From: Chengkuizengella axinellae
Lineage (GTDB): Bacteria > Bacillota > Bacilli > Paenibacillales > KCTC-33759
Length of the DNA: 64,000 nucleotides
NCBI RefSeq assembly: GCF_030730905.1
Contig: NZ_JAVAMP010000010.1
Location: 62,001-126,000, forward strand
Direction of reading: 5' to 3'
Under the pieces are notes generated by a model, which worked only from the letters and a program-made list of their open reading frames with translations, was not told the origin of the DNA and did no database searches. How positions within the stretch are numbered: position 1 is the first letter of the stretch; the number at the start of each line of letters is the position of its first letter. A program made the position numbers and the translations under genes. Shown piece by piece: positions 7,171-16,896 of this stretch.

Positions 7171-8895
7171 ATGAAAAAAACAGCCCTAATCTTAACTTTA
7201 TCAGGTACTTTGTTATTAGGAGGAATCCAACCTTCTCTAGCAAATTCAACTTCTACAGTTCAACCAGCAGCGATTGAATTAACAAATTTTGATTTGCAAG
7301 AGTTATCAAAAGCATCTGTGCAACCAACTGATTATTCCTTTGAAAATGAATATGTAACGGTTACAGGGAATTTGCCAGAAGTCAAAGGATTAAAGGATGA
7401 GCAGCTTCAAAAAGAAGTGAATGAACAAATTAAACTATTCGTGGAACAAAAAACAGCAGAAGTAGAAAAAGAATCTAAAGTGTTTAATGATGAACAGAAG
7501 GCATTGGGTGATGATGCAATCTCAGGTCCTCATGAATCACCGACTGGACCATATTATTTAAACATAAGTTATGAGGCAAAAATCTCAGGCAATATGATTT
7601 CTATTGTATTTAATACTTATACAATGGGATATATTGCAGCCAATGGAATAAACGAAACAGATTCCATTAACATTATTGATGGTGAAGAAGGACATGTTTT
7701 AGAGCTAGACCAATTCGTTTCGGATAAAGAAAAATTAAATGAATTGATTCAAAAAGAAATAGAAGCTACTGAGTATTTGTTTAATGATGAGTTTGAATCT
7801 ATTAGAGCAGATCAGGCGTATTATGTAGAACACAACCAGTTGAATGTAGTGTTTAATGAATATGAAATAGCAGCGGGTTATGTAGGTACACCAACGGTTA
7901 CAATTCCTTTAGAGCAATTGGAGATAGCTGATGATTTTAAGAAGTCAAACATTACGGTTGAATCTAAAAAAATTTCATTTGAAGATGATTTAGTGGTTAT
8001 CTCAGGAGAACTTCCTGTATTAAAGGGTATTGCAGATGAAGAGCTTCAAAAATCAGTTGAAGAACAAATTGAAGAAATTTATCAGACCGCAAAGGATGAA
8101 ATTGAAAAGGAAGCAAATGAGCTTATAGAAAATAAAATCGATACAAGGGGAAGTAAACTAGCTCTGGAGATGACTTATGATGTTAAGGTAAATCAAGATA
8201 TGGTATCTATTATCATGACAACATCAAAATACACATTAGCTGGAAGCGGTATTTCATTAGTTCAATCCATAAATATTCTAAATGATGTTCAAGGAAAACA
8301 AATTCAGCTTGATGATATTGTGAAGGATCAGGATCAGCTAGTAAAATTGATTCAAGAAGAAATAGATCAAGATCCAGAAAAGTACTTTCAACAAGAATTG
8401 ACTTCAATCAGAGAGGATATAGCTTTTTATACTGAAGGTGATCAGTTAGTGCTCATTTTTAATGAATATGAAATAGCAGCAGGTTATGTGGGTACACCAG
8501 TGATGAAGTTGGCGTTAAGTGAACTAAGTGTAGAGTCTGATCATGGTGAAGATGAAGAGGGTAAACCTAATGAAGATAATAAAATTTCCTATTATACAAA
8601 AACCGTTGGGGAAGATGAGGTTGAAATGGTTTCATTAAGAGATTTAGGTAAACATTTTGACTTCAAAATAAAGTGGGATCCAAAAACAAAATCGGTTGTC
8701 TTAACAAAAGATGCGCTTGAAATCTCTGTTCGTGTTGGAGATAACAAAGCCATTGTAGCTGATGAATCTGTGGAATTGGATGCTGTTGTAGAATCCTACA
8801 AAAACAAAGTATATGTGCCGGTATCATTTGCAGAAAAAGTACTCGGAGAAAACGTATTATTAGATGAAAAAAATGAAATTTCCATAAAGAAATAA
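7171..8895 (+). CDS. Secreted protein with two DUF3298/DUF4163 repeats and a copper-amine-oxidase-N-like domain
   Basis: The 574-aa product starts with a Sec signal peptide (MKKTALILTLSGTLLLGG, cleavage near LAN-S). Two ~210-aa repeats follow (about 45-250 and 260-465), each ending in the near-identical segment FNEYEIAAGYVGTP; they resemble the DUF3298/DUF4163 fold of RsiV, the lysozyme-binding anti-sigma-V protein. A charged linker leads to a C-terminal ~100-aa copper amine oxidase N-terminal-like domain (SLRDLGKHFDFKIKWDPKTKSV), common in Paenibacillaceae surface proteins. There is no membrane anchor, so it is secreted or wall-bound. Its molecular function is unknown; lysozyme or muropeptide binding is a reasonable guess. 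The upstream repeat motif is shared with the secreted protein at 21253. Confidence 0.8.
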   Translation: MKKTALILTLSGTLLLGGIQPSLANSTSTVQPAAIELTNFDLQELSKASVQPTDYSFENEYVTVTGNLPEVKGLKDEQLQKEVNEQIKLFVEQKTAEVEKESKVFNDEQKALGDDAISGPHESPTGPYYLNISYEAKISGNMISIVFNTYTMGYIAANGINETDSINIIDGEEGHVLELDQFVSDKEKLNELIQKEIEATEYLFNDEFESIRADQAYYVEHNQLNVVFNEYEIAAGYVGTPTVTIPLEQLEIADDFKKSNITVESKKISFEDDLVVISGELPVLKGIADEELQKSVEEQIEEIYQTAKDEIEKEANELIENKIDTRGSKLALEMTYDVKVNQDMVSIIMTTSKYTLAGSGISLVQSINILNDVQGKQIQLDDIVKDQDQLVKLIQEEIDQDPEKYFQQELTSIREDIAFYTEGDQLVLIFNEYEIAAGYVGTPVMKLALSELSVESDHGEDEEGKPNEDNKISYYTKTVGEDEVEMVSLRDLGKHFDFKIKWDPKTKSVVLTKDALEISVRVGDNKAIVADESVELDAVVESYKNKVYVPVSFAEKVLGENVLLDEKNEISIKK

Positions 8896-8913
8896 CTTAG
8901 GAATGAAAAAATA

Positions 8914-8953
8914 GGGGGCAGTTCAGTCGATTTTTCGACCATTGGATGCCCCT
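8914..8953. terminator. Hairpin between convergent genes
   Basis: An AGGGGGCA/TGCCCCT outer stem encloses an inner GTCGA/TCGAC stem. It lies between the stops of the DUF3298 gene and the convergent LOG gene. There is no long T run on the plus side, so efficiency is uncertain. Confidence 0.55.
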
Positions 8954-9017
8954 CTTAATGTTTATAGATATCAACTTTATGTAAAATTTTAATGTACTCA
9001 CCCTTTTCAGATAGGGT

Positions 9018-9596
9018 TTAATCTAATTCTTTCCACTTGTTACCCATTTCAGGTCGGGTAAAGTTGTCCATACCTTTAACTAATGCTTCCGCGTTATCAT
9101 CCGAGACCATTAATTTTAAACTTGAATTGTTAGAAAAACCCTCTCTGACACTATGTTTCACCATTTCTACTAAAGGATCAAAGTATCCTTTAACATTGAA
9201 TAGACCAATAGGTTTTTGATGTATGCCAATTTGAGACCAGCTTAAAACCTCGAATAATTCCTCAAAGGTTCCTAATCCTCCAGGTAAAGCAATGAATCCA
9301 TCTGATATTTCTCCCATTTTAGCTTTTCGTTCATGCATTCCATATACTTCAACTAATTGTGTTAATTCCTGATGAACCATCTCACCTTTAAATAAACCCT
9401 TTGGCATTACACCAATGACTTCACCGCCTTGAGATAGTACTTCGTTTGCGACTGCTCCCATTAACCCTATTTTGGAACCTCCATAAACGAGGCTGTATCC
9501 ATGATCGGCAATAAACTTCCCTAACTCTAATGCTTTCTTCTCATAATCCGAATGAACTCCTACATTTGAACCCGCAAATACACATATAGATTTCAT
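9018..9596 (-). CDS. LOG-family protein (nucleoside 5'-monophosphate phosphoribohydrolase)
   Basis: The 192-aa protein has the LOG/lysine-decarboxylase-like Rossmann fold: CVFAGSNVG at the start, [10 protein letters not shown], and the signature [12 protein letters not shown] with the catalytic Arg-Glu region (HERKAKM). Plant and bacterial LOG proteins split N6-modified AMP into free base and ribose 5-phosphate; related bacterial members act on AMP or other purine monophosphates. The older name lysine decarboxylase is misleading. The best start is ATG 9596, with GGAG nine bases upstream; a longer frame from 9617 would put this site inside the coding region. It is a single gene between two convergent or divergent neighbours. 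Confidence 0.88.
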   Translation of the reverse strand: MKSICVFAGSNVGVHSDYEKKALELGKFIADHGYSLVYGGSKIGLMGAVANEVLSQGGEVIGVMPKGLFKGEMVHQELTQLVEVYGMHERKAKMGEISDGFIALPGGLGTFEELFEVLSWSQIGIHQKPIGLFNVKGYFDPLVEMVKHSVREGFSNNSSLKLMVSDDNAEALVKGMDNFTRPEMGNKWKELD

Positions 9597-9718
9597 ATTA
9601 TTCAACTCCTGCTGCATTTTATAATTTAATCATTAGTTTATACTACCAAATAAGAGATTAAGCAGTATAATAATATAATATAAATCGAGCTATTTAAAGT
9701 TAGAGGTGTGTTTTTACG

Positions 9719-10252
9719 ATGAATAGAATACATATCACAGGTGCTGCAGGATCAGGTACCTCAACACTTGCGAGTGCTTTAACAAATCGAATTCCTCACG
9801 TTCATCTGGATACAGATGATTACTTATGGGAAACAAAATATACTCAGTTTAGAAGCATAGACGAGAGGGTTCAATTATTAAAGGAAGAATTTAATCAATA
9901 TCCACAATGGATACTTTCTGGTTCATTAACTGGTTGGGGAGATCCTATTGTTCCTTATTTTGATATTGTGATTTATTTATGGGTTTCAAAGGAAATTAGA
10001 CTGGAAAGGCTGAGGAAAAGAGAGTTTGAAAGGTATGGAAAAGAGATTTATTCAGGTGGTAAGAATTATGATTCCTTCCATACATTTATGGATTGGGCTT
10101 CACAATATGATGAAGCAGGATTAAATATCCGAAGCAGAAAGTCTCATGAGAAATGGATGTCTGAATTAACCTGTCCAATATTAAGAATTGAAGGGGATTT
10201 TACGATAGAAGAAAGAGTAAATAAAGTTTTAGAATGTTTAGATACAAAATAA
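9719..10252 (+). CDS. P-loop nucleoside/nucleotide kinase-like protein
   Basis: The 177-aa protein begins with a Walker A loop, HITGAAGSGTSTLA, and has an adenylate-kinase-like layout: a lid-type segment RLERLRKREFERYG and a central HLDTDDYLW. Proteins of this type are usually annotated as AAA-family ATPase or DNA-topology-modulation-like kinases; the substrate is unknown. The start follows AGAGGTG. It stands alone; a terminator lies just after it. Confidence 0.65.
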   Translation: MNRIHITGAAGSGTSTLASALTNRIPHVHLDTDDYLWETKYTQFRSIDERVQLLKEEFNQYPQWILSGSLTGWGDPIVPYFDIVIYLWVSKEIRLERLRKREFERYGKEIYSGGKNYDSFHTFMDWASQYDEAGLNIRSRKSHEKWMSELTCPILRIEGDFTIEERVNKVLECLDTK

Positions 10253-10276
10253 GAAAATCAATAGCAACAACAATAA

Positions 10277-10309
10277 AGAAACACATCAATGTTAAACTGA
10301 TGTGTTTCT
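10277..10309. terminator. Bidirectional terminator
   Basis: A perfect 12-bp stem, AGAAACACATCA / TGATGTGTTTCT, with a 9-nt loop lies between the kinase-like gene and the convergent sulfurtransferase gene. A-rich and T-rich flanks suit use in both directions. Confidence 0.75.
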
Positions 10310-10330
10310 CGTCTTTCGAAATGAGTATAA

Positions 10331-11158
10331 TTATTCATTTGTTCCAACTGGATTATCATTATAAGTGATCCAATCACTCCAGCTGCCTAAGTATAATTTA
10401 ACATTCTCATAATCTGCTTCTTTAAAAGCTAATATGTTTGGACATGCTGTGACACCGGAACCACAATAGACTACAATTTCTTTTTGTTTATCGATCTGGT
10501 TGAAACGGGCTTGTTGTTCATCTTTATTTTTCCATGCCCCTTGCTCATTTAATCCATCTTTCCAAAAAGCATTTATAGCAGATGGAATGTGACCCCCAAT
10601 AATATCAATAGGCTCTTCAATGCCATCATAACGAAGCTGTTCTCTTGAATCTACAATGGTAGAATTTTTATCACCAATGCGATCTTTTACTTCTTGCATG
10701 GATATAAGAAGATCATCATGGATGTCAGAGATGAACTGTTTTCTTTCAATCATTGGGATTTCAGAAGTAACAGGATATTTATTCTCTTTCCAAGCGGTAT
10801 ATCCTCCGTTTAAAACACTTACTTTTTTGTGACCAAGATAATTTAACATCCACCAAAACCGAGAGGCAAAAGCACCTCCTTGATCGTCGTATACAACTAC
10901 AGTTGTATTTTGATCAATGCCGGCTGCAGATAACTTGTCACAAAACTCATCAAGATTAGGCAGTGGATGCCTGCCACCGTGCTTCTCCACTTTTCCAGAC
11001 ATATCCTGTTCCAAATCAAAGAATAATGCTCCAGGAATATGATCACCTAAATAACTTAGAAGTCCAGCAGTTGGATTACCTAATTGAAATCTGCAATCAA
11101 TAACACGCACATCTGTAATATTGTCCATTAACCATTTGGCTTCAACAATATGATTCAA
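10331..11158 (-). CDS. Thiosulfate/3-mercaptopyruvate sulfurtransferase (tandem rhodanese)
   Basis: The 275-aa protein has two rhodanese domains: an inactive N-terminal one (VIDCRFQLG ... PGALFFDLEQDMSG) and a C-terminal one with the active-site loop CGSGVTAC. The CGSGVTA form is typical of 3-mercaptopyruvate sulfurtransferases, while CRKGVTA is typical of thiosulfate enzymes, so mercaptopyruvate is the likelier sulfur donor. I place the start at TTG 11158, which has GGTGGAG just upstream; an in-frame GTG at 11176 lies before that site. The gene stands alone and probably acts in cytoplasmic sulfur transfer or cyanide detoxification. Confidence 0.88.
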   Translation of the reverse strand: MNHIVEAKWLMDNITDVRVIDCRFQLGNPTAGLLSYLGDHIPGALFFDLEQDMSGKVEKHGGRHPLPNLDEFCDKLSAAGIDQNTTVVVYDDQGGAFASRFWWMLNYLGHKKVSVLNGGYTAWKENKYPVTSEIPMIERKQFISDIHDDLLISMQEVKDRIGDKNSTIVDSREQLRYDGIEEPIDIIGGHIPSAINAFWKDGLNEQGAWKNKDEQQARFNQIDKQKEIVVYCGSGVTACPNILAFKEADYENVKLYLGSWSDWITYNDNPVGTNE

Positions 11159-11374
11159 ACTCTCTCCACCTTTCACTGTTTTCTATATCGCAGCAAAGAA
11201 TGGTTGTCTATGGGGAAATCGCTAAATTTCTCGACAGTATCTCTATTGCTGCATTTTTTGAAAGTAAAAGTTTTACAAACGATATAGTTTATTCTTAGTT
11301 TTATTGTAACATACCACCTGTATCTTACTACAAGAAAATGGAAGGAGTGGGTCGTTCAGTTAATCTAGGTGTTA

Positions 11375-12211
11375 TTATGCCTTTATTTGTATTTTTTCTT
11401 TTTCCAGCTCATTTTTAATTTGATTTAAATTATTTTCATGTTGTGATTTCATTGTTCTATAAAGAGGATAATGTTTTACTAAATCATAACTTTCTTCTTC
11501 TCTATTCTCTAACACCGCTTTTTTAGTTTCCTGCAAATATTTGCTTGATTCCTCAATACGGTTATTCATTTCATGTTTATTTGTTGTTGTATTTCCGTGT
11601 CCAGGAATGAGACAGGTTATTCTATGTTTATTTATAATCTCTTTTGCCTTTGACAAGGTTTGTTCATAGGCAGTGCATTGGTCGTAAATAAAAGGAAATT
11701 CTACATCGCATAGATGATCTCCAGTGATGAATATACCTAAGGATTCAACGATAGCAAATACGCCATCATTTGTGTGTCCAGGTGCTTTATAAAAAGTGAT
11801 CGTTGTGTTTCCCACCTTTAATTCTTGCCCATCTTTTTCAATAATAAGGTTAAGTTCAGGATATTCAATTTCGTAATCACGTTGAAAGTAAAATTGACTA
11901 TCAAAATTTTTAACATTATCTACTTGCTGATCTTTATCATCTCTTTGATCCATTTCAATACTTCCTATTGAAATTGCATCTGGAAAAGCATTGTATCCAA
12001 GGATGTGATCATAATCTGAATGGGTAAAAAATAAATAAATTGGTTTATCTTTTTTAATAGAATGAACATAATTTCTTATTTCCTCAACTTCAATTGGCAG
12101 TAGTGCTGGATCAACTATTAGGATCATATCTTTTGTATGTATGACTGTAGAGGTAGTATTATAAATACTACTTTCAAAAACGGTAACATGTTCTGTTTTA
12201 AATTGAATCAT
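11375..12211 (-). CDS. Metallo-beta-lactamase-fold hydrolase
   Basis: The 278-aa protein carries the metal-binding motif HSDYDH (residues 64-69), followed by GHTNDGV, a D in ITGDHLCD and a late GHGN. The second position of the usual HxHxDH motif is D rather than H, so one metal site is changed. Close relatives are annotated only as MBL-fold hydrolases; the substrate is unknown. It is transcribed away from the WYL regulator gene at 12325, with a shared AT-rich region of ~110 bp, so that regulator may control it. Confidence 0.75.
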   Translation of the reverse strand: MIQFKTEHVTVFESSIYNTTSTVIHTKDMILIVDPALLPIEVEEIRNYVHSIKKDKPIYLFFTHSDYDHILGYNAFPDAISIGSIEMDQRDDKDQQVDNVKNFDSQFYFQRDYEIEYPELNLIIEKDGQELKVGNTTITFYKAPGHTNDGVFAIVESLGIFITGDHLCDVEFPFIYDQCTAYEQTLSKAKEIINKHRITCLIPGHGNTTTNKHEMNNRIEESSKYLQETKKAVLENREEESYDLVKHYPLYRTMKSQHENNLNQIKNELEKEKIQIKA

Positions 12212-12324
12212 ATGACATCCCTCGAATCTTTTTTATAAATTATCTTTTTTTAGTATATCAAAAGAAATTTAAAAATGTTAAATTTAACAAGTACAAAAGT
12301 GTATTTAAGGAGAAGTTATGGCAT

Positions 12325-13266
12325 ATGAAAAAGATGGAGCGGTTAGTTGGCATTATATATGCTTTAAAGGAACATCAAAAGCTGACAGCAAAACAGATTG
12401 CAAATAAGTTCGAAGTAAGTGAAAGAACGATATACAGAGATATTGAAGCGTTAAGTCAGTTGAATATACCTATCGTTGCCCTAGAAGGATATGATGGTGG
12501 TTACCAAATAGATGATAAATATTTTGTGCCGAGTGTTGCTTTTAGTGAGAACGAGATTTTATATTTGTTGATGAGCTTGAGATTGGGTGAGATGATAAAC
12601 GTCCCTAATATGAAAGAAGACTATGAATCACTCAAGTATAAGCTGTTGAATATATTGGACGAAAATAAAAAAGAGAAATATCTTCAATTATTAGATCGTG
12701 TTCATTTTTATATTAATGATATAGCACCTGAAGCTTATAAACAGGATATCATGCAGCATGTGATTGAAAGTTTTTTTGAATACAAGAATTTAAACATCAA
12801 ATACTATACACCCAAAAAAGATGAGCTAATTACGAGAGAAGTTAGTCCATATGTCATTTCCTTTGATAAGGGTGGATGGTATCTTAATAGTTATTGCCAT
12901 GTTAGAGAAGAAAAACGTACCTTTAGATTTGATCGTATCCATCACATAGAAATGAGTAAAAATACATATTCTCCAAAATTAATTCAAGACTACTTTGAGG
13001 AACGAGAGGGCAATTCAGGTATATATGTTACATTGGAAATGAGAAAGTCTTTATATGAAACTATGAAACAAGATTATGTATTTGAAAATGCTGTAGTAAA
13101 AGAAATAGGGGAACACGTGCAGTTAACATTTTGGTCCTACGATGAGGAAGTTTTAAAACTATCTATTATGAATGTGGAAGAAGTCACAATTCTTGATCCA
13201 CCAGATTTAATTGAACAAATGAAGTCGGCTTGCAAAAAAATATTAAACAAATATGAACAACTCTGA
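12325..13266 (+). CDS. HTH-WYL transcriptional regulator (YafY/DeoR-like)
   Basis: The 313-aa protein has an N-terminal winged helix (LTAKQIANKFEVSERTIYRDIEAL), then a WYL domain (residues ~140-215; YYTPKKDELITREVSPYVISF ... WYLNSYCHVREEKRTFRFDRI) and a C-terminal extension (WCX). WYL domains bind nucleic acid or small ligands and often control DNA damage, defence or metabolic genes. ATG 12325 has AAGGAG 11 bases upstream; an earlier ATG at 12318 is in another frame. It is divergent from a metallo-hydrolase gene and upstream of three more genes in the same direction. Confidence 0.85.
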   Translation: MKKMERLVGIIYALKEHQKLTAKQIANKFEVSERTIYRDIEALSQLNIPIVALEGYDGGYQIDDKYFVPSVAFSENEILYLLMSLRLGEMINVPNMKEDYESLKYKLLNILDENKKEKYLQLLDRVHFYINDIAPEAYKQDIMQHVIESFFEYKNLNIKYYTPKKDELITREVSPYVISFDKGGWYLNSYCHVREEKRTFRFDRIHHIEMSKNTYSPKLIQDYFEEREGNSGIYVTLEMRKSLYETMKQDYVFENAVVKEIGEHVQLTFWSYDEEVLKLSIMNVEEVTILDPPDLIEQMKSACKKILNKYEQL

Positions 13267-13289
13267 CAGGTATGTGTCAGAGTTGTTTT
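13258..13289 (+). terminator. Terminator overlapping the WYL stop codon
   Basis: A perfect 11-bp stem, CAACTCTGACA / TGTCAGAGTTG, with a 6-nt loop and four T residues. The TGA stop is inside the left arm. It separates the regulator from the downstream genes. Confidence 0.75.
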
Positions 13290-13366
13290 GATATGATCAC
13301 TATTGAAAAGGTTAGATATAAAAAAATATAAATGGATGAATACATAAGAACAGGAGACAAAGAGAT

Positions 13367-14209
13367 ATGAAAACGGAAAAAAAACTTAAAGAATGGCTAA
13401 GAGAAATCAAAAATAATGATTGGCGTATTCCAAAGGATATAGATCCATACCAGTTATCTGTAGAAATGATGCAAAGTATAGGTTCAACTGATCCAGAGTT
13501 GAGGGATAAACTGATTTATTCAGGTCTTTGGGCAATGATTAGTAAGAAAGTTTTAACTGAAAAACAGATAAAGAAAGTATTAGCGCTGTCTTTAAGTGAA
13601 GAGCATTTGTTTTACAAGGTTGGTCAAAAAGAGGATGATTCTGTTTTTAATCGTGCTTTTTCAATTTTAATCGTTGCGGCAGTGATCTGGGTTCATAATC
13701 AAAATGGAGAAAAACTGTTAACAGATGAAGAAGTGCTTAAAGTACATAGAGATGTTGTTCGTTATACTAGGCTGGAGCAAGATGTAAGAGGACATGTAGA
13801 TGATAAAGGTTGGGCTCACTCTACAGCACATGCAGCGGATGCACTTGATGAACTCGCTCAATGCAGCTCAGTACAGGATGACGAGTTGTTGGAAATATTA
13901 GAGGTCATTAAGGAAAAAGTGAACATCCATGATTATTCTTATGTACATGAAGAAGATGAAAGATTAGTCACAGCCGTTATCAATATTATGAAAAGAAATC
14001 TGATTCATGAGGATGAGCTAGTCCGTTGGATTGAAAGCTTTAAAAACTATGAAGAAACCAATCATTATCTAAGCGATTATCGTCTTAAAGTGAATCTAAA
14101 GAATTTTATGAGAAGTTTATATTTCAGACTTAAAGGACAATTACAGAGTGATTCATTACAAAGTGCTGTAGAAGGCGTACTGGATCATTTAAATGTACAT
14201 TATAAATAA
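13367..14209 (+). CDS. DUF2785 family protein
   Basis: The 280-aa, mostly helical protein matches the layout of the DUF2785 family: LREIKNNDWRIP near the N-terminus, then LIYSGLWAMI, RGHVDDKGWAHSTAHAADALDEL in the middle and NLKNFMRSLYFRLKGQL at the end. The conserved histidines of the GWAHSTAHAAD segment are present. Function is unknown. A GGAG site precedes ATG 13367. The gene ends ten bases before the phosphotriesterase-like reading region, so the two are probably co-transcribed. Confidence 0.75.
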   Translation: MKTEKKLKEWLREIKNNDWRIPKDIDPYQLSVEMMQSIGSTDPELRDKLIYSGLWAMISKKVLTEKQIKKVLALSLSEEHLFYKVGQKEDDSVFNRAFSILIVAAVIWVHNQNGEKLLTDEEVLKVHRDVVRYTRLEQDVRGHVDDKGWAHSTAHAADALDELAQCSSVQDDELLEILEVIKEKVNIHDYSYVHEEDERLVTAVINIMKRNLIHEDELVRWIESFKNYEETNHYLSDYRLKVNLKNFMRSLYFRLKGQLQSDSLQSAVEGVLDHLNVHYK

Positions 14210-14227
14210 AAAAAGCAGGTGCATCCT

Positions 14228-15142
14228 ATGATTCACACAGTTCTTGGTGAAATTGAATCAGAATCTTTAGGAGTTACTCTTATGCACGAGCACATTATGT
14301 ATAGCAGTGCTGGAGCAGATTTAGTAAAATCCATTGATTATGATAGAGAACAAATAGTAAAGCATATGCTGCCCTATCTACAAATGTTAAAGAAATCAGG
14401 ATGCAATACTTTAGTTGACTCTACTCCTCCAGAAGAGGGAAGGGACGCTTTATTGTTGCAACAATGTGCCAGTAAAACAGGGTTGAACATCATTACGAAT
14501 ATTGGAACATTCCATGGAGATAAGGTATTTAAGGAGATTCGAGAGGGTAGTATTGATGAAATTACTTCATATTGGATCGAAGAGTATCATACTGGAATTG
14601 ATTGTACCGGAGTGAAACCTGGATTTATCAAAATTGCACTAAATGATTTCGGGGATCTCACTAGTCTTCAAGAAAAAATATTACGGGCAGCAGCTAGAGC
14701 TAGCTTAGTTACTGGGTTAACCATTCAATGCCATATTAAATTGACAAAATCAGTATTACAAGCAGCTCATATTCTAATAGAAGAAAAGTTGCCATTCCAT
14801 AAGTTTATTTGGGCTCATGCCGATTATGAATCGGATGTAAGTACAATAACAGATCTTGCAAGGAAAGGGATGTGGATTGAAATAGACCAAATTGGTCGGG
14901 TTCCATATATCAAGCCTATTCAATTATTAAAGCGGTGTATAAATGTGGACATACTTGATAGAGTGCTTATTTCACAAGATGCTGGCTGTTATCATGTAGA
15001 GGAACAATGGGGAGGCAGCATTGTTCCTTTCCATAGATTGTTTACAGAATTTATTCCTTTGTGTGAGCAATATGGTATAAAGCGATCTGTTTTCACTAAG
15101 CTGCTGCAAGAAAACCCAGCAGCGTGTTTAGAGATAGAGTAA
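14228..15142 (+). CDS. Phosphotriesterase-family metal-dependent hydrolase
   Basis: The 304-aa protein has the phosphotriesterase layout: TLMHEH giving the two N-terminal metal histidines, GVKPGFIKIA giving the bridging (carboxylated) lysine, TIQCHIK and WAHAD giving further metal histidines, and ISQDAG giving the final aspartate. Members include lactonases, phosphodiesterases and true phosphotriesterases; sequence does not tell which. I prefer ATG 14228, preceded by AGGTG, over GTG 14219, which lies within that site. It is probably co-transcribed with the DUF2785 gene. Confidence 0.8.
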   Translation: MIHTVLGEIESESLGVTLMHEHIMYSSAGADLVKSIDYDREQIVKHMLPYLQMLKKSGCNTLVDSTPPEEGRDALLLQQCASKTGLNIITNIGTFHGDKVFKEIREGSIDEITSYWIEEYHTGIDCTGVKPGFIKIALNDFGDLTSLQEKILRAAARASLVTGLTIQCHIKLTKSVLQAAHILIEEKLPFHKFIWAHADYESDVSTITDLARKGMWIEIDQIGRVPYIKPIQLLKRCINVDILDRVLISQDAGCYHVEEQWGGSIVPFHRLFTEFIPLCEQYGIKRSVFTKLLQENPAACLEIE

Positions 15143-15216
15143 GAATAATGTAAATTCAAAATGATTTGTAAACCTTATATCAGAGTGGGAATTTTAAATA
15201 GATTGGAGGAATTAGA

Positions 15217-15996
15217 GTGACAGTAAAAGAGATATCAGATCATTTCTTTATGTTTAAATTTACTTACAAAGGGAGTTTTGACAACCATATATATGCTTTC
15301 ATTAATAATAATAATGAAGCATTAATCATAGATACAGGCTACAAAGAAGATATGAAAAGGTTATTGAAATATTTCGAAGAGAAAAAGATAAAAATAAATA
15401 GAGTAGTGCTTACCCACTATCATGAAGATCATTTTGAAGGATTAAAGCTGCTGAAGGATGTTCAAATTATAGCTAGTAGAGAATACACGCATGCAATCAA
15501 CCAATATTATTTAGATGATCCTATCAATGACGAACAATATTTTCCTGATATCTTTACAGAGGATATTGATTCAGTACAGCACGGTTCATTTGAATTGAAG
15601 TTTTTTAACGCTCCTGGACATTCAAAATGTAGTATTCACATTATCATTAACAATGACTATATCCATGTTTCGGATAATATTATGCATTCTGATCAAGGAA
15701 TGCCACACGTTCCTTTACCTTATTATAGCTTCACTCAATTTATTGAATCATTAGTGAAACTCAAACCATATTCATTTCATAAAATGATTGCTTCTCACAG
15801 TGATGACGTATTTTGTGAAAATATTACACCTGAAGTAATTCAAGTGATGATAAAGTACTTAGAAACGTTTATGAAGTCAGAAAAAGAATTAACTTTAGAC
15901 GAAATGATGACGGAAATAAACCCAAACAATGAAATTCAGTTTGATCCTAAGTGGCATAAGCGAGCATATGAATTATTTCGTGAGTTGGGACAATAA
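15217..15996 (+). CDS. Metallo-beta-lactamase-fold hydrolase
   Basis: The 259-aa protein carries the complete motif HYHEDH (residues 67-72), then APGHSKCS, VSDNIMHSD and a late ASHSDD, giving all usual metal ligands of the glyoxalase-II-like MBL fold. The substrate is unknown. It has its own GGAGG site 74 bases after the phosphotriesterase-like gene, so it may belong to the same transcript. This is the second MBL-fold gene within 4 kb, and the two are not close in sequence. Confidence 0.78.
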   Translation: MTVKEISDHFFMFKFTYKGSFDNHIYAFINNNNEALIIDTGYKEDMKRLLKYFEEKKIKINRVVLTHYHEDHFEGLKLLKDVQIIASREYTHAINQYYLDDPINDEQYFPDIFTEDIDSVQHGSFELKFFNAPGHSKCSIHIIINNDYIHVSDNIMHSDQGMPHVPLPYYSFTQFIESLVKLKPYSFHKMIASHSDDVFCENITPEVIQVMIKYLETFMKSEKELTLDEMMTEINPNNEIQFDPKWHKRAYELFRELGQ

Positions 15997-16036
15997 ATAA
16001 AGAAAGGCCAGCATTAATTTATTAAAAAATAAAGTA

Positions 16037-16067
16037 AACAAGAACCTTTATTATGGGGGTTCTTGTT
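16037..16067. terminator. Bidirectional terminator
   Basis: A 10-bp stem, AACAAGAACC / GGTTCTTGTT, lies between the MBL gene and the convergent L,D-transpeptidase gene. Confidence 0.7.
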
Positions 16068-16106
16068 CATCCATCCATATTCACATTTTTACATGGACTA
16101 TTTATA

Positions 16107-16790
16107 TTATTCAATCATACCTAACCGTCTATATTCCCTTTTCGTTGTTACTCCTGTTACTGGTAATCCGTAATCTTTTTGCATTTTCTTTACTGCAATT
16201 TCAGTTGCTTCATCAAATATGCCGTTTGCTTTCCCTTTATAATAACCATGCGATTTTAAGTTTTGCTGTAGGATTAAGACCAAGTTGCCAGACGTTCCTC
16301 TGGCTAATTTTTTAAATTCTTTTTTATCAATTCCATCTATTGGTCCGTCAATTTCCACTTTTGTTCCAACAGGGATCATTTTATATAGTTTTTCCACATC
16401 TTCATTTCTCATTCTAATGCATCCGCTGCTTACACTTGTGCCAATCAACCAGGGTTTATTTGTACCATGAATTCCATATTTACCCCAAGGAACATCAAGT
16501 CCAAGCCATCTAGTACCAAAACCACCACCCCAATTCAACGCTTTTTCAGCCACTTTAAACGTACCGACAGGTGTAGGATTTTCATATCGTCCAGGGGAGA
16601 TGGGGAATTTTTCAATGATTTGGTTTCCTTGATAAACTAAAAGCTCATTTTTCCATAAATTTATGTAAATTTTAATGGGTTCATTTTCTTCTGCTGCAAT
16701 TCCATTTGTGTTTAGAACGAATAATAATAACATGAAAATGCATATTTTTTTCATTAAGCTTGGCTTAGAAGCAAGGCGATATCGAATCAT
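16107..16790 (-). CDS. L,D-transpeptidase (YkuD domain) with C-terminal peptidoglycan-binding domain
   Basis: The 227-aa protein has an N-terminal signal or anchor segment (KKICIFMLLLFVLNTNG), a YkuD catalytic domain (residues ~40-150) with the motif HGTNKPWLIG ... SSGCIRMRN containing the catalytic cysteine, and a C-terminal PG_binding_1 module (LILQQNLKSHGYYKGKANGIFDEAT). Such enzymes make or edit 3-3 cross-links in peptidoglycan outside the membrane, in spore formers often in the spore cortex or coat. GGGGGAG lies four bases before ATG 16790. It stands alone. Confidence 0.9.
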   Translation of the reverse strand: MIRYRLASKPSLMKKICIFMLLLFVLNTNGIAAEENEPIKIYINLWKNELLVYQGNQIIEKFPISPGRYENPTPVGTFKVAEKALNWGGGFGTRWLGLDVPWGKYGIHGTNKPWLIGTSVSSGCIRMRNEDVEKLYKMIPVGTKVEIDGPIDGIDKKEFKKLARGTSGNLVLILQQNLKSHGYYKGKANGIFDEATEIAVKKMQKDYGLPVTGVTTKREYRRLGMIE

Positions 16791-16896
16791 TGCTCTCCCC
16801 CTTCATGGCATAATTTGCGTTTTGTCAGATGAATGGTCGATTTCTGAATGTTATTTTAACTTCAATTTACCCTATCCAAGATTATCTTATGCGTTA